A stretch of 64,000 nt of DNA from Armillaria gallica (taxonomy: Eukaryota > Basidiomycota > Agaricomycetes > Agaricales > Physalacriaceae), in NCBI GenBank assembly GCA_037576215.1, contig JBANDB010000001.1, positions 3,038,001 through 3,102,000 of the forward strand. The letters are read 5' to 3'. The notes below the pieces were generated by a model. The model searched no databases, was not told the DNA's origin, and saw only the letters and a program-made list of their open reading frames with translations. Shown here one piece after another: positions 1 through 12,085 of this stretch (the first letter of the stretch is position 1; each line of letters starts with the position of its first letter). The translations under genes and the position numbers were made by a program.

Positions 1-2150
1 AGATGGTAACGACAGGGTATGGAACTCGAGAGGAGTAGCACAAGGTATGCTGTCACGTCAACGACTTGCTTCTTTACTAATCATTCAATTTTAGCTTCGA
101 AATAGAGACAATGGTTCTCCAATACAAGCTTGACAATGACCAGCGAGCATCATGTGATGGTGACTACTACAAGCTTTTATGTTTCTGAGAAACTAACGAA
201 CACTGCAGACTCTGGTCCACCGCTGAGTATGTCCGGAGGCTCTCCATTTTCTAGGGACAATGCTATCCTCTTCTGTGCCTGTGCTGAACATCATAACTGT
301 ACCTTCGGGATATAATGGTAGTTTCACTGCCTTCTTGTGTCTGCATGGATATTTTTCTGACAGTTTTGATGAATGTTTGGCCTTCTATTCACAGGTGGTT
401 GTAACTGGCTTCTCAAATTCGCCAGCAATACTTATCATTGTATTTAGATACTTTTGGCTCCTCAATGCCACCCCATATGACTTCTACACTGCCCATTTAT
501 GATGCAATGGATTCCCACTCATGAGCAAATTCACAAACACATGCTCAGAAGGAGGCCATATCATTATTTTTACTGTTCAGTGCTCACTTCCGTTGTTTAG
601 CTGTGTACCCCCCGGTCTTGATGGATATTTCTTTGTCCTGTGAGTGGTTCGCATACGGAAGGCTTGCAACGTTTACTTACAAAGTGTTTTTAGACTTGAC
701 TCGACCCTGCATTAAGCTCAAAAAAGGAGTCGACCACCCTATGCCTTCCTCCAATCCCATTTAACCCGTCGTGGCTGAATAAATAGCTGCTTTTTGTTGA
801 GGGCGACTCGGGGTTGGTTGACGGTGTCAGATGCTTGACTCATTTGGCACATGTGGACATTTACAAGGTAAGCGAGAACTTGCTGTTCAAGAGACATGGC
901 ACTGACTTGCCTCTATTCCAGCAAACTGTCAAAATCTGCAAGGTAGATGCTGAGGTTAGGGTTTACAGCTTACCACATCAGAGGGAGTCTTGTTGCATCT
1001 TTGTGCAATGAGGCTCCCTTCTTTTTTATGGCCTTTTGGCCCACGTACGGCAAGCGCTGGTCGCCCATTGGATTGATTTCAACGGGAGACTATGCTTGGC
1101 CATGGCATGAACAGGAGGAAGTCCCTCCCATTTCGTGCACTTGAGCATACCTTTGGGGTGGGGAAATTATGATCCTACGAGCTCTGACTGTTGGTGGACT
1201 TACGCTCTTTTTTGTTTTGACCGTAACGCAACTTTGAAACCTATCTTCTTATTCTTCCACTTTCAGCTCTTCTTGTAGTTAGATCGTACCTGTTATGGTA
1301 TTCCCACTATATCTCATACATCCCTCTCATTTTCCTTCTCATATCACCACCTATCAAGACTACATTCCATTTGTCTCATATGCGCTATATTTACCTCTTT
1401 AGTTTACTGCGCTGCAGCGATACGACTCATACTGAGTCACCTAGTACCTACTGGAAGATAGAAGAAGATTCTGATGTTACAGGTATATATACGCACAGCA
1501 GCTCATGTATTACTTACTTACAATTTACTTCTGCTTTATGCATCATCATATCGAGTGATCTTAAGTGGACGCCGAACCTCATTAGGTTAATCAGCTTACT
1601 ACTAAATGCAATCCTTCCGAGGTTACAGTTGAACCTCAACCTACTCTCTAAGTTCTTCAGAACTCACTCTCATCTTCTCAACGCGTCGACTTAAAGAAGG
1701 TAATCCAATTACTACTAAGTACTAATTTACTTTTCTTTAGATTTACGCTTATACACAACAGTACCCTACAAGTATCAATAACATCCTTCTGCTTTCTGTT
1801 TCCCTATCGCCCTGCTCCTCATCGAGAAATCCAACTTTTCATCCTCATCGCCATTATCACTGATGCGATTACACTGCCACTGACAGCCCTGACTGCGACT
1901 CCAGTGCGTGTACACTGTTATTTGCATCCACCGATGAATTCAACAGTGCTGAAATTACCAGACTCGATCAAACGAGATGGAAGACCAGGGAGAAATCCTG
2001 TTGGGCCTTCGATGACAGGTGAAAATTGATAGGATGGATTTGTCGGCATACTGTTCAAATACTGTTTATGGCACTGACAAGAGCTCCTATGAAGTAAAAA
2101 TATCAGTCACAGCAGCTGAACTTTCAGTGATATGTACCAAGAGATGCTCT
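1..2150. other. no recognisable gene
   Basis: Only short open frames occur on both strands, none with a domain I recognise and none linked by convincing splice sites. The longest, at 1371-1694 (+), is Leu/Ser-rich and low in complexity. Pyrimidine-rich stretches lie near 1240-1380. Probably decayed intergenic or transposon DNA. Confidence 0.5.
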
Positions 2151-2159
2151 GTGTAGGCA

Positions 2160-2575
2160 TGCCATGACATTATTGTCAGGTGAGCATCCTATGACTTCCG
2201 AAGCATACACTGGTTAATGTGATCATGAATTTGTGCAAACAGCAAAGATGGAAAAGCTCATGAAACGCCAACTCCACCTTGGCTTCAGTTAGCATAGGGC
2301 CAAAACCTATTGATTGTGCTACCACACGCTTGAAAGGAACCAGTCTTGTACCTGAGAAAGGATGGTTGCTCGACAAAATTCAAGACTGAAAAAAACTGTC
2401 CTCCATACACAGTGACTTGCATAACCATGCTGGCACCTCCTGCACTTTCTCCATAAATTGTGACATTGTTTGGATCACCACCAAACTTGGAAATATGTCA
2501 CTGTATCCACTCGAGGGCAGCACGCTGATCGAGTAATCCAACATTCAAATCTCCATCCAAGATGGGCGGTAGAGG
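2160..2575 (-). pseudogene. carboxylesterase type B fragment (broken)
   Basis: The minus strand from about 2570 downwards reads LPPILDGDLNVGLLDQ, then RAALEWIQ, a TGA stop, HISKFGGDPNNVTIYGESAG, then GASMVMQVTVYGG. This is the conserved core of the type B carboxylesterase/lipase (alpha/beta hydrolase) family around the nucleophile elbow, where the Ser of GESAG is catalytic. After a frameshift the homology resumes near 2340-2200 with VPFKRVVAQSIGFGPMLTE, the next conserved block of the same family. The Glu and His of the triad and the N-terminal half are not found. One in-frame TGA, at least one frameshift and the small size make this a dead fragment. Family members hydrolyse carboxylic esters and are often secreted in fungi; nothing here suggests activity. 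The family call is firm, the exact borders are not. Confidence 0.8.
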
Positions 2576-2639
2576 TCAATGTTGGATTTGGGCAGGGGAA
2601 AGGTAGGGATCGGCAGTGCCATAGAGTGTGACAGGGAGC

Positions 2640-3460
2640 TTGCGAGGGAAAACGGCAACTACAATCAGATTTTTCAGTACCAAAAACAAAGGTGGGGTCC
2701 GATGGTGGTTGCACGGTCAACAGAGGGCATGGGATGTGGATCAGGTGTCGTCATCATCACCGTTGGTGATGACGACCTCAGGGAGGAAAATAGGTGTGAT
2801 AGCCATGATCCCCCATGTCAAAAATGGGGGATGGGCCATTGGTGCTCGTGTTACTGTTATCTTGGCATCTTCTGTCACGTACTGAAGATATCATTACTGG
2901 TTTCGTTGGATGTTGGGGGTCCAATCTTGCTCCCACCCTCCTGCTCACACTGTTCCACCTCCTGCACCCTCCTCAGCATGTTCCCCTTCCACTGCACACA
3001 TGATCTACCTTCCCCAATACCCCTCCAAGGTTCTCAGACCCTCTTGGCCCTCTTGTCATCATCATTGTCACCCTGTTTATCTTCATCATTGTTCCCGTTG
3101 CTGAACAATCGTTCCCATGCCATGCATGCAGATAGCATCTGATTTTGTATCCTCCACTTTGTCCATGGTCGTTTCCACATGCGAAATCACTGCACGAGAG
3201 CAATTGTCCGGATGTCGATGTGGGTGGTGCTGGGTAGGAGGATAGGTGGGGATGGTACCAGTTCTCAACCAATAGCGGGTGGTAATAGGCGTCGGCTTCA
3301 TCCTGGTCAACGGTCTTCACTGGGGCAGTGTCTTGTGGGTATCGTACATAATCCTGCCTCGCATGAGGGCTTACGCGTGGGTGAGGGATAATATAGCGGC
3401 TATTCCGGGCTCTTGGGGCCACGAGATAAGCCAAAAGTACCTAAAATAAACCAATTAATA
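2640..3460 (+). repeat. dispersed repeat family, copy A
   Basis: One of three diverged copies in the window; the others are at 52690-53720 and 58440-59290. Shared landmarks are the GAGGGCTTAC box (3365 here), the following GCTCTTGGGGC block (3411) and an AAAAGTACCT/AAAAGACCTG end. Upstream lies a stretch that in the other copies could encode one hydrophobic segment. Several overlapping frames are open but no coding frame is preserved among the copies, so I treat it as a repeat and not a gene. Confidence 0.6.
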
Positions 3461-6330
3461 TGGAATTTAATGAAACCAACCATTTGTGTACCAATCTGAC
3501 AGCGAACAACACAGATACACTGTGTGGAGAGATAAGTATTAGCAAAGCTGCAGGCTATTATTTTTGAATTGCCATAAAAGGCGGTTGTTTGCACATGTTA
3601 GATTCTAAGGTAAAACTTAAAAGTAAGGGTCCTAGATCGAAATGCAGCACATAAGGACGAATCCTCGTAAACTCGGACTCGTAATCATTGCCTGCCAACC
3701 ACGCTAGTACTCCCCTTGGGTCTATGTCTTGTCCTATAGGGGTTGCAGACCAGTAGTGTACTCGCTCTTATGATCCCAAATGAGTCGCGGTTAGGTAAAA
3801 ATCGCAAGCCTGTATCCTACATCAAATATCAGGTTTGGGGTGATCCCGCGTATGACTGTGGATGTACTAGTATACACATGGTTCACACTTGTAGCAAATT
3901 TCGGCCTATCAGGCTTCACAGAAACATATAAGAAAGAAATCAACCTCGAAGGATGAGAAACTTACATGAAGTCGTTGCCATCCATACACCCCCACTCGTA
4001 TGAGAATCATGCTCAGAGTTCAGGGGAGTCTAGGATAAGAGTCAAATTCTTTGATAAGGAACAATGCAAAGAAGATACAACATACGAGAATGGGAGATCG
4101 GAGATTGGATGTTAGGCTAATCCCTTATAAATCTTGAACGTTGACCATAACCTGACTGCTGCTAGCGCGATGACGAGAAGTCAGATCTGTTACCTTATCA
4201 GACACGAAAAGACGAGTACGGAAATGATAAATACTCAGTGAATCCATGAGAGTCTGATGGCTGGGAAGGATTGACATAATGGTGATGAATTACAATGGTT
4301 GTCTGTGCACCTATCTTCCCGAGGATATTTATTTCGCCATCGACGCCTGTGAAGGCAAGTACCGGACTCACAATGCTGTCTATGCTAGCTGCCCGAGTGA
4401 GGACACAAGTGCACTTATGAAGAGCAGCACATGGACGAGATGACGACCTCAGGCATTGAAAAAGGCATCCTAGCCATTGCTGATAGCTATGATGAGAGTC
4501 AAGATACAGTGGCAAGGGAGGCAGAATAAAACTCACTAGTAACTATTTGTAACAGTCATCACCCCGCCAAATCAACGCTTGCATTACCTCACTTTAACTT
4601 GGAACACAATGCTGAATCAATCTCAGCGGCGTCAGAGTGACAGTGTACTAAAGAACATACCAGTACTACAACATCACAAACTCCAAAGTACCCCACAACG
4701 CCTTTTCTACTATGAAAAAGGTGATCATTGCCAATGCATTCTTCGTGGCCACATAAAGTTTTGATGGAATGATCCTCAAGGTGGAGTAGATGGTCACCTT
4801 CTGCAGAGAACGTGTCGGACCCAGGAGATAGAGAGTTGCCAAGGAGTGATCGCAGAGCCAACCTAGATATTGTTCAGAACATTGAATACAATTTGGGACA
4901 AGTACACACCATGGCCATAGGTACTACCTAGGCTCCAAATTTGATATAACATTGGAGATGCCTAGCGTTTCACCTATGCAAGAAAGACAAAAATCTAATA
5001 TGTGCACAGATAAAAACAGTGCCCAAAGGCAGTTCAACTGCACATACTCAGGCCAGCCTATCATAGCCACAGTCGGTATATGACAAAGGCGACAGTTACG
5101 AGCTAGATACAGTTCAAGCAATGTTGAAGCAAAGTTGGAAAATGTACATACCATGTTCAATGGGAAGGAATTCGTTGCAAGAATCTTCAAGCTGAAGAAC
5201 CACTGAATGAGATGAGAATTTATGCATGTACATGCGGGCGGATACTGCTGCTATAGGTTCCATGGTGTCATGGCTGCATACGAGAGTAAGGGAAAAAGAA
5301 GCAAATGCATGCATACAATCTGGTCGCGTCACATGTCACAGAGTAAGAGAGTAAAACAGGCCATCTCCAAAGGCTTGGATGTCGCTACTGAATCCTCTTG
5401 AAGGGCATTGAGGTCGTCAGTGGTGCTTGTGGTTGATCATCAAGAGGCGTGATGTGAATATCAAATTTCCACCTATTTTTGGACTTCGGACTCCCGGACC
5501 AACTTTACCACTCCATGTGGGAGGGTTCCTTCTCTACGATCCTTTCAATAGAAAGACGCCTACAACAACATACATTACGCCTGCTCAGATTCAAATAGGG
5601 ACTACTACAGGGATATGGCTCTGCTTGTTCAGTCACAAGCGCTCAGTAAATGGGCAGTAAGTGGTCTTTCCCTTCCCTGTCAAATATCTAGCCTAAGAAT
5701 CAGGTCTCCAGCACATGTCGATTTGTGCAAGCAATCCTGTTCTGATTTTAAAAGTCAGAATATAGGCCGTGCTGGTCCACTCACCTGGAATGAGGATATC
5801 AGAAAGATGGAGTGACATCGGGAGGCGGTTGCTGGGGCTTGCGGGTATGCACTGCAGAGGTGTCATAGGCAGCAGCCAAGAGCCAGTCAGATAACTAAAA
5901 AAGAACCCCTGCCACTGGGATATGCCTTCCAGAACCAGGAACCCTAAATGGGTGCCCTACGAAATGGGTACAGTCACGCTCAATGGGATCATGGTTCATC
6001 AGATGGTAATCCTTTATTAACGTTTATGAACAAATAGAGCATTTCCTACCTCTTTCATGTTTGGGATGGAGACAAGTGCCAAAGCAGTTACGCTGAAATG
6101 ATGCAGTGGTACCATTGCGTAATGTGTTTGACTCCGTACATTACACTTGCAGTAATGGTCATGATGTCGTGCAGTCCTCCAAGATGAGTTGTGTATTGGA
6201 GCCTGGGAGACGCAATACACATTCCCTTCAGCAGTTTATTGAGAAATGCAAGGCAAGACGCATCACCCGAGCCATGGCGTCCTGCAGTGTATGTGTGTCC
6301 GATGTGGTGGAAAGTCACAGGTACATGTAC
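3460..6330. other. no recognisable gene
   Basis: Only short overlapping frames on both strands. Two similar blocks, near 4900 and near 5140 (each with GTACA-CACCATG or GTACATACCATG followed by a similar spacer), hint at an old local duplication. Nothing matches a family I know. Confidence 0.45.
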
Positions 6331-6339
6331 ACCCCTCCT

Positions 6340-6612
6340 TTGTTAAATGTTGCGGTCACCTTCACAACCGTATTACCCGATCTCAATATAAGTATTGAGG
6401 TAAATGGCACTGCCGCGTTGTACTGCCTATCTGGCATAGTGTACTATGGTAACGGACATTTCACCCCTAGATTCATTGACCTAGATGGCAGTGTATGGTT
6501 TAATGATGGGATAGTGCAAGCAAGAGGTGCGCATAGAGAACGGATGACCGTCAACATAAACCTCATGCAGGACGTGTCTGGCAAAACACGGGATCATTTT
6601 ATTTATAGATGA
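6340..6612 (+). pseudogene. cysteine-peptidase-like C-terminal fragment, left arm of an inverted repeat
   Basis: The frame ending at the TGA at 6610-6612 contains GIVYYGNGHFTPRFID followed by a VWFNDGI block. This layout, a Gly-His-Phe/Tyr box followed by a Trp-x-x-Asp-Gly motif, resembles the C-terminal lobe of ubiquitin-specific-protease-like folds, where the His is catalytic. I recall similar pieces in agaricomycete transposon-associated proteins. The catalytic Cys half is absent. The paired copy at 6955-7255 lies in the opposite orientation. The family assignment is inferred from motif shape alone. Confidence 0.45.
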
Positions 6613-6684
6613 GCGTGAGGGCAGCGCCTTGTATATATATTAAAGTAGCAGATAAATAGTATTAAACATGAAAGAAAAAAAAAC

Positions 6685-6948
6685 ATAGGACTCGGACCTG
6701 CCACATGGATGCGTTGGCCCTCACCCACTAGTAGTGTCCTGCGACTTTCGTATGAGAATCAATGTCTGTGGAGTATCAGTGATCAACAAATGCAAACAAG
6801 GCACTGCCGGCACCAGAGCTAGGACCATGTGCATTGCCAGTATAAGTGCAGTCGGAGCACTGCAGTTGACATACGATTGCATACGAAATCATCAAGGTAC
6901 TAGCTGGTGAGGGCCAACACATATGTGTGGCATGACCGAGTCCTATGA
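6685..6948. repeat. inverted repeat with a central slice of array linker
   Basis: The sequence at 6685-6728 (starting ATAGGACTCGGACCTGCCAC) is closely matched by the reverse complement of 6901-6948 (starting ATAGGACTCGGTCATGCCAC). Both arms then carry a TTGGCCCTCACC block. The roughly 170 bp between them match the upstream linker of the membrane-protein array (for example 11035-11135). The homology continues outward through the peptidase-like fragments on each side. Confidence 0.75.
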
Positions 6949-6954
6949 TAGTCA

Positions 6955-7686
6955 GACTGTATCCTGTCTGGCATATATGTATGTGTCCGGTGTTCTATTG
7001 TATTTGTCCATGCCAAATGCAATATTGTCCAACGTCCCTTCCATTACGGCAGCCCTTCCTTGTATCAGACCATCTTTGAACCACACGATATTGTTAGAGT
7101 CTATGAATCTCGTGGTAAAGCGATGATCTGCATAGTAAACAATACTCTTGAGCCTATAACTGCAAATGACGCCATCTACAACGATGTTTATTACGTCCTC
7201 GGCAGGAGCACTTACAAACAATACTGTTACAGGGAGTATGGCAGGGGCAAACTTATAAACAGTACATTTATCTGCATTTTTATTGCACAATGGACATTTG
7301 GACTCAGCGAAATTGAATTGGAGGGAATGCGAGGACGTACTGATGACATGCAAGAAAGCAGACTGGGAAAGAAAACAATACACAGCAAGCACGCTCACCA
7401 CGTTGTCTTCGAGGATGAAAAGGAAGATAGGATTCGAAGACGACAAGGAGGACAACGAAACGGGGCACAGAGGGAAAAGGCAGGAAGAAGAAAGATTTGA
7501 GGAGAAGATGAGGGACAACTGAGGATAGGATAGGTAAAGAGTCGTGTACATCTGATAGAACCAGTGGTACAGTGTACGGAAAAAGGTAGTCAGAAAACAG
7601 AGGAGCAAAAACCAAACCGATCGATCAGAAAGAAAAACAGCAAGAGACATAAGAAATAAACATTGAAAGACAGAAAACAATGTCAA
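6955..7686 (-). pseudogene. cysteine-peptidase-like fragment, right arm of the inverted repeat
   Basis: An uninterrupted minus-strand frame of 244 codons ends at 6952. Its last 100 residues hold SIVYYADHRFTTRFIDS followed by a VWFKDGLIQGRA block and a TYIYARQ end, matching the plus-strand copy at 6340-6612. The N-terminal 140 residues are Leu/Ser/Phe-rich with a CPLCNKNADKC motif (Cys-x2-Cys) at about residue 130. That part may be non-coding read-through, since it starts without support from any paralogue. The box that is GNGHFT on the left reads ADHRFT here, so the putative catalytic His position has shifted. Orientation towards the centre of the palindrome suggests inverted duplication. Confidence 0.45.
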
Positions 7687-7699
7687 GGTAGAGAAGGCA

Positions 7700-9335
7700 T
7701 TAATGAAGATACACGTGGACGGACGAGAGGTCCTGCGAAGCTGTCGTCAAGGCCGTGTTGCAGTGTACGAATAGAAATATTCCCACGGGTCAAGCCACTG
7801 TGCTAATCTCGGCAAAAGCCGTGATTCCCCAAATAGAATTTCCCACGGGGGTCTCGCGTTTGCATAATAACCGAGTATCCTATATACATAGGACTCGGAA
7901 TGGAGATGAACAAGGAAATCAACGCGACTCTCGACAGGAGATCTCAATACAGCTTCCAAGAGTTGATCGTGGATCCTTTCGCAGCAGAAATCATGGATTG
8001 TATGAGAGCGAGGTGTTAGCATCGTGACGGAATTGAGACTCCCGGACAGGAAAGATTTCGAGTCCCGCGTGGAGTCGGTTCTCAGTTTCAAGCATGCGTA
8101 AATAAAATCATTCTTCTGGCCGTCACGGTGAGCCTCAAGCTGCCTCAAGGTACCGGTACGTCTTCCTTCTCCTCCTCGAGTGCAGCTGTCAAATTCAAAT
8201 CGAAGATATGTCCACGGTTCAATGATTTTAGCACATATCGACAAGCCGGTCACCCAGCCGCCATATTACTGAGTCGTTTCTAATACTCGGCAGTTCAAGG
8301 ATCAAAGATGAGTGATGCCGATTTTAAGTTCGCTCCCTTGAAGACACCAGGACCAAAGGATGGGAGGACCAGAGGGAATCGGGATGGACAAAGGGGATGT
8401 TCTTCTTCGTTTAATGGCGGCACAGAATCCCGGCGTTCCTTTTTGGGACCTTGTCCGGTTATCTATCTAACTATCTATCTTCGAGATCCCCGGTCTCTCA
8501 GCTAACCTTCATCCCGGTTCCGCGTACTTCACCCAGACCCTGCAGCCGCCATGTTAGCCTGTACGGCACCCGCAAGCGCGGTGAAAAATTGTCGTGAGCC
8601 ATGAGCAGGGATTGTGCCTGTGTTTGCGACGGAAAGTCTATCAGGTCTTGTCAAAATGGCTCAGTGGGCGTCCCTGCATGTGGTTAAACCGATTCGTTTA
8701 TCAATACAACTTGGATCATATTGACTCTTCATGCTCGCAAAATACTGCATGTTGTCGCGTTTCACCTATTTCAGCCAGTAAGCAGCGTTCGGAATACCCG
8801 TCAGAGTCTGGCATTGAATATTGAGGTTGCAAGAAGGTAACGAGCCTGAAACAAGACGTGGAAATCGAGGAACAGCTATATCCATCGCTGTTGTCCTAGA
8901 AGACTGTCAACAAAGGTCTGCTTCCGAAGCAACAGTCAGACAGACGTCCTTCGAGTTTCTGCATAGGCCGTTCGACGAGTATACCCTGACTTCAACTATG
9001 AGGCATCGCGGCAGAATTGCGTGCGGATAATTGAGGCTGATGTTACTCCGCTGTGTAGAGAGTGAGCTCATATTTATCAGTTTATTACAATAAGAAAGGC
9101 AGGAAAAAACAAAAGTGTCCGAGACTTCAAATCCGTCGTATGTAATAATGACCTACAAATATATGGTACGATGTTATGGCTACAAACATAATAGAAAAGT
9201 GGACAGACTATTATATACATACCCCTGATGACTACTGTGGATGGAGATAACTGTCAAAAAGCAGAACGAAAATCGAGGGAGAGATTTGTATACAGTGCGC
9301 CATCAGATGTTTCTATTCTTTTCAACGCTGCATCT
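7700..9335. repeat. array linker remnant (downstream flank of copy 1)
   Basis: Contains the landmarks seen between all array genes: the CTCTCGACAGGAGATCTC block near 7925, a TTTCGCAGCAGAAATCATGG block near 7977, a TGCGTAAATAAA block near 8096, and the 3' flank of copy 1 (GGTACGATGTTATGGCTACA near 9168). A TATC-type microsatellite lies near 8460. I see no gene. A family member may once have lain to the left of this linker; its place is now taken by the inverted repeat. Confidence 0.6.
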
Positions 9336-10847
9336 TCATCGACTCAAAAATGTCGCCTTGTCAACCACGGTAGATCCAAGGGTGGCATCCGCATAAGGGG
9401 ATAAACGGTCGTGAAGGAGGGAGCGATTCCCGAGATGAGGCGAGAGGTCCGGAGAAACATCAGTGTTTGGGTGGGCGTAATCAGCCACAACAGAAACAGT
9501 GCGAACTGTTGGAGAGGGTTCCTAATACGAAGCAAAAATCTTGTTCCAGTTCGGGATAGAGAGGTATTAGAAACAAATAAATTCACCCTGACGGAAACTT
9601 CGCGCTGAGCTTCGAGGTCACCATCAAGCACTGGACTTGTTCGGTCATCTTCTCGGAAGCTCGTCCGACTACGATGTTGCGACTGTGACATAATTGAAAC
9701 GGACGCCATCACGCTCCCTTGCCAGGAATCGCCGGGACGAGCCCGGTGTCCGGTCGTGACCCGTCCTATGAGGAGTGTTGGAGCTATTCCCTACACAAGA
9801 TGTTGAATGAGTGACAATATGCTTAAGATCATGAAGTTGATGAGCACACCCTCGCGATGGCAGCCACACCATCAAGGTAATTCAGTACAAAACTGTCTTG
9901 AATGGTGAAAGCCAAATATAGGATCAGGGATATTGAGTAGAGAGCTGATGATTCAACTAGTACTTCAATGAACCGGTGATAAAACCTCAATCGACCCTCC
10001 GCTCCGCCGCCAACCCCGGCAACAGTCAGAATGCGGTGAACAATGAATAAGGTGCACCATAATGTCGTCACCAGGATAAGGGACGTATAGAGTGTAAGGA
10101 ATGTACTGGATGATGCATCAACGTGGGATTGAGTATATGCTGCCATGACTTTTGATGCTAAACAAAAGGTTGCATATTAACACTATGAAAAGGATAGAGG
10201 AGATAAGACACCTTACCGGTTGCAGCAATCAGGGAAATTATTGGAAGCAGAATGACAGGCCACCGCCGTCCCCAAACCATCCAACAGCACCAAATCTATA
10301 GTCAAAGAAGATGAGCCGATAGAGATAAACCTCAGCAGAGTCGCACATACCATATATAAGTCTGCGAGAATCGTACTGATGGAGGCGGTGATACTCATCT
10401 CCCAAAGGACTATTCCGTCCTGAGCAAGAAAGCTGAAAAATACAGTAAAGAAATTTTGGCCACTTCCGATGAATGCAGAGGACGTAGATGACCAAGTGGC
10501 AGCAAAATTGACGGTAGTTAGAGCATGGAGAAGAATGATTAAAACGACCAGTCCTCGTCGGATCGGCCAGCGTTTGTTGATGACTGTGCGTTTCACGTAG
10601 GCTCCTGGCTTGGTTGTCATAGCAGAGATGTACCCACATATATTCCATAACGTGATGGCAAAGATACCAGTGTATATGCCTGTGCCTCTCATTGACCAGC
10701 GCCCACATATGAAGACAAGAAACGACATAACCCACCATGCAAGGACGCGTATAGGATCTCTGAGTTCAACTGAGCATCAAGATATTGAAACAAGAAAGCT
10801 TTGTTGTCGTCGGTAAGGCCTGGTGAAATATCTGCCTGAGTCGACAT
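9336..10847 (-). CDS. seven-segment membrane protein, array copy 1 (subfamily A)
   Basis: A seven-exon model was rebuilt from splice sites shared with the other copies. Exon 1 starts at ATG 10847 (MSTQADISPGLTDDN). Exon 2 gives GIYTGIFAITLWNI, exon 3 begins FINKRWPIRRGLVV, exon 4 begins IWCCWMVWGRRW, exon 5 holds TLYTSLILVTTLWCTLF and FIEVLVESSALYS, exon 6 begins GIAPTLLIGR. Exon 7 (EPSPTVRTVSVVADYAHPN..) ends at TGA 9336-9338. Seven hydrophobic segments can be counted, followed by a soluble Ser/Arg-rich tail of about 110 residues starting at the ARPGDSWQ motif. This fits a seven-pass membrane protein; I recall many such uncharacterised proteins in agaricomycetes but no proven function. All splice sites are canonical and no lesion was seen. 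A receptor-like role is only a guess from topology. Confidence 0.75.
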
Positions 10848-10905
10848 AGGGGAAGTAAGGACAACAAGGTAGTGGTTTATGAGAATAACACATATCAGAC
10901 TCCCA

Positions 10906-10912
10906 TTAAATA
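10906..10912 (-). promoter_or_regulatory. TATA-like box of copy 1
   Basis: TATTTAA on the minus strand about 60 bp upstream of the ATG. Array copies 5 (TATTTATT), 2, 3, 4 and 6 (TATATATAA) and 7 and 9 (TTTATATAA) have an equivalent AT-rich box at nearly the same distance, next to a conserved AGAATAACAC block (TGTTATTCTC on the minus strand). Confidence 0.55.
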
Positions 10913-10913
10913 C

Positions 10914-12085
10914 AGAGCACTAGAAGTCCGTCAAGCTGCGCGTCAAGGCTGGAGAGATGATCACCGCTTCTATGGCAACATCAAAACCAGAGAATTTCCC
11001 TTGAACTCCTTCAAGCGTCCTGCCTTTCGTATGAGAAGCATTGTTGGTGGAGTATCAGTGATCAACAAGCGAGGCGCTGCCGGCGCCAGAGCTAAGACCA
11101 CGAGTATATGTGCACTGCAGTCAACACATGATTGCGACCCTTTGCGGCGACTCTCGACAGGAGATCTGAATGCAGTTTCTGAGACTGTGATATCAGATTC
11201 GAGCATCGCCACGAAAAGTTTGTTGGCTTCAACACCTTCCATCGTCGTTGATTATGGATCCTTTCGCAATAGAAATCACGGATTGTATGAGAGCGAGTTG
11301 GAAACCTGGACCTGGAACGCTTGGAAGTCAGTTTCGCAAACATGGGTAAATAAAACCACCCTTCTGTCGTCAACGTTAACTCAACGGTCATGCGGTATGG
11401 TACTTATCTTCCCCCTCAGGTACGGCAGTAGAGCCCAAATTGAAGGTATGTTCAACATTCTGCCATTTCGTTCACGCTCCAATGAGTTTTAGCACGAACG
11501 GTCCGGGGATGCTCCCACAGACACATCGACAAGTCGGCCCCTTCCCCTAGCTGCCATGTTATTGTCGCCTCTAATACATAAGTAATACATTACCTCGGAC
11601 AATGACTAAAAAATGCGCCCGCCAGTGAGCGACATCATGTTAGCTTTCACTTCCATGAAGACGTCAGGAGAAAAAGATGAGGGGAGGAATGGACATCGCC
11701 CGATGAACAAAATCAAAGTTCTCCGAGTCTCCTCTTGTCTCTCCGTTACCCTTTGTCACGGTTCCGTATCATTATGGCGTACTTCACCCTGCTCCATGGG
11801 TCGCTCGACGGCTGTACTCTAACTTCGACTCTGAGGTATCTTGGCAGTATTGCATGCAGATAGTCGAGGCTGAGGCCAAAGGTCTATTCCTCTATGTTAT
11901 TTAACGCAACATACGCAACGTGGTATGAGAATTTCGAGATTCCGAGTCTGTCGTATGTAGAAACAGCCTCTTTATATGGTTGAATGTTAGGGCCACAACA
12001 AAAGCAGATAGGTACCGTCAAAAAACAGAGAAGAGTTGTACACAGTGCGCCACCAGATATTTCGGTTCTTTTTCAGGCTACATCT
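10914..12085. repeat. linker between copies 1 and 2
   Basis: Upstream flank of copy 1 followed by the 3' flank of copy 2. The CTCTCGACAGGAGATCTG block is at about 11151 and the TTTCGCAATAGAAATCACGG block at about 11263. The middle (11600-11830) matches 24560-24780 upstream of copy 5. Short frames on both strands are not conserved in frame between linkers, so I call no gene. Confidence 0.6.

Noticed and set aside
7304..7615. 103-codon Leu/Phe-rich minus frame as a membrane protein
   Set aside because: Low-complexity A/G-rich DNA read in antisense gives Leu/Phe/Ser automatically; no paralogue supports it.
7747..8253. 168-codon minus-strand frame in the left linker
   Set aside because: The homologous blocks in the other linkers do not keep this frame open, and there is no domain or splice pattern.
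10970..11391. Overlapping minus frames upstream of copy 1 that could be an extra gene of the array
   Set aside because: Parallel regions at 16756, 19928, 23525 and 26480 are similar in DNA but shift frame freely and contain stops; this is better explained as duplicated upstream DNA.
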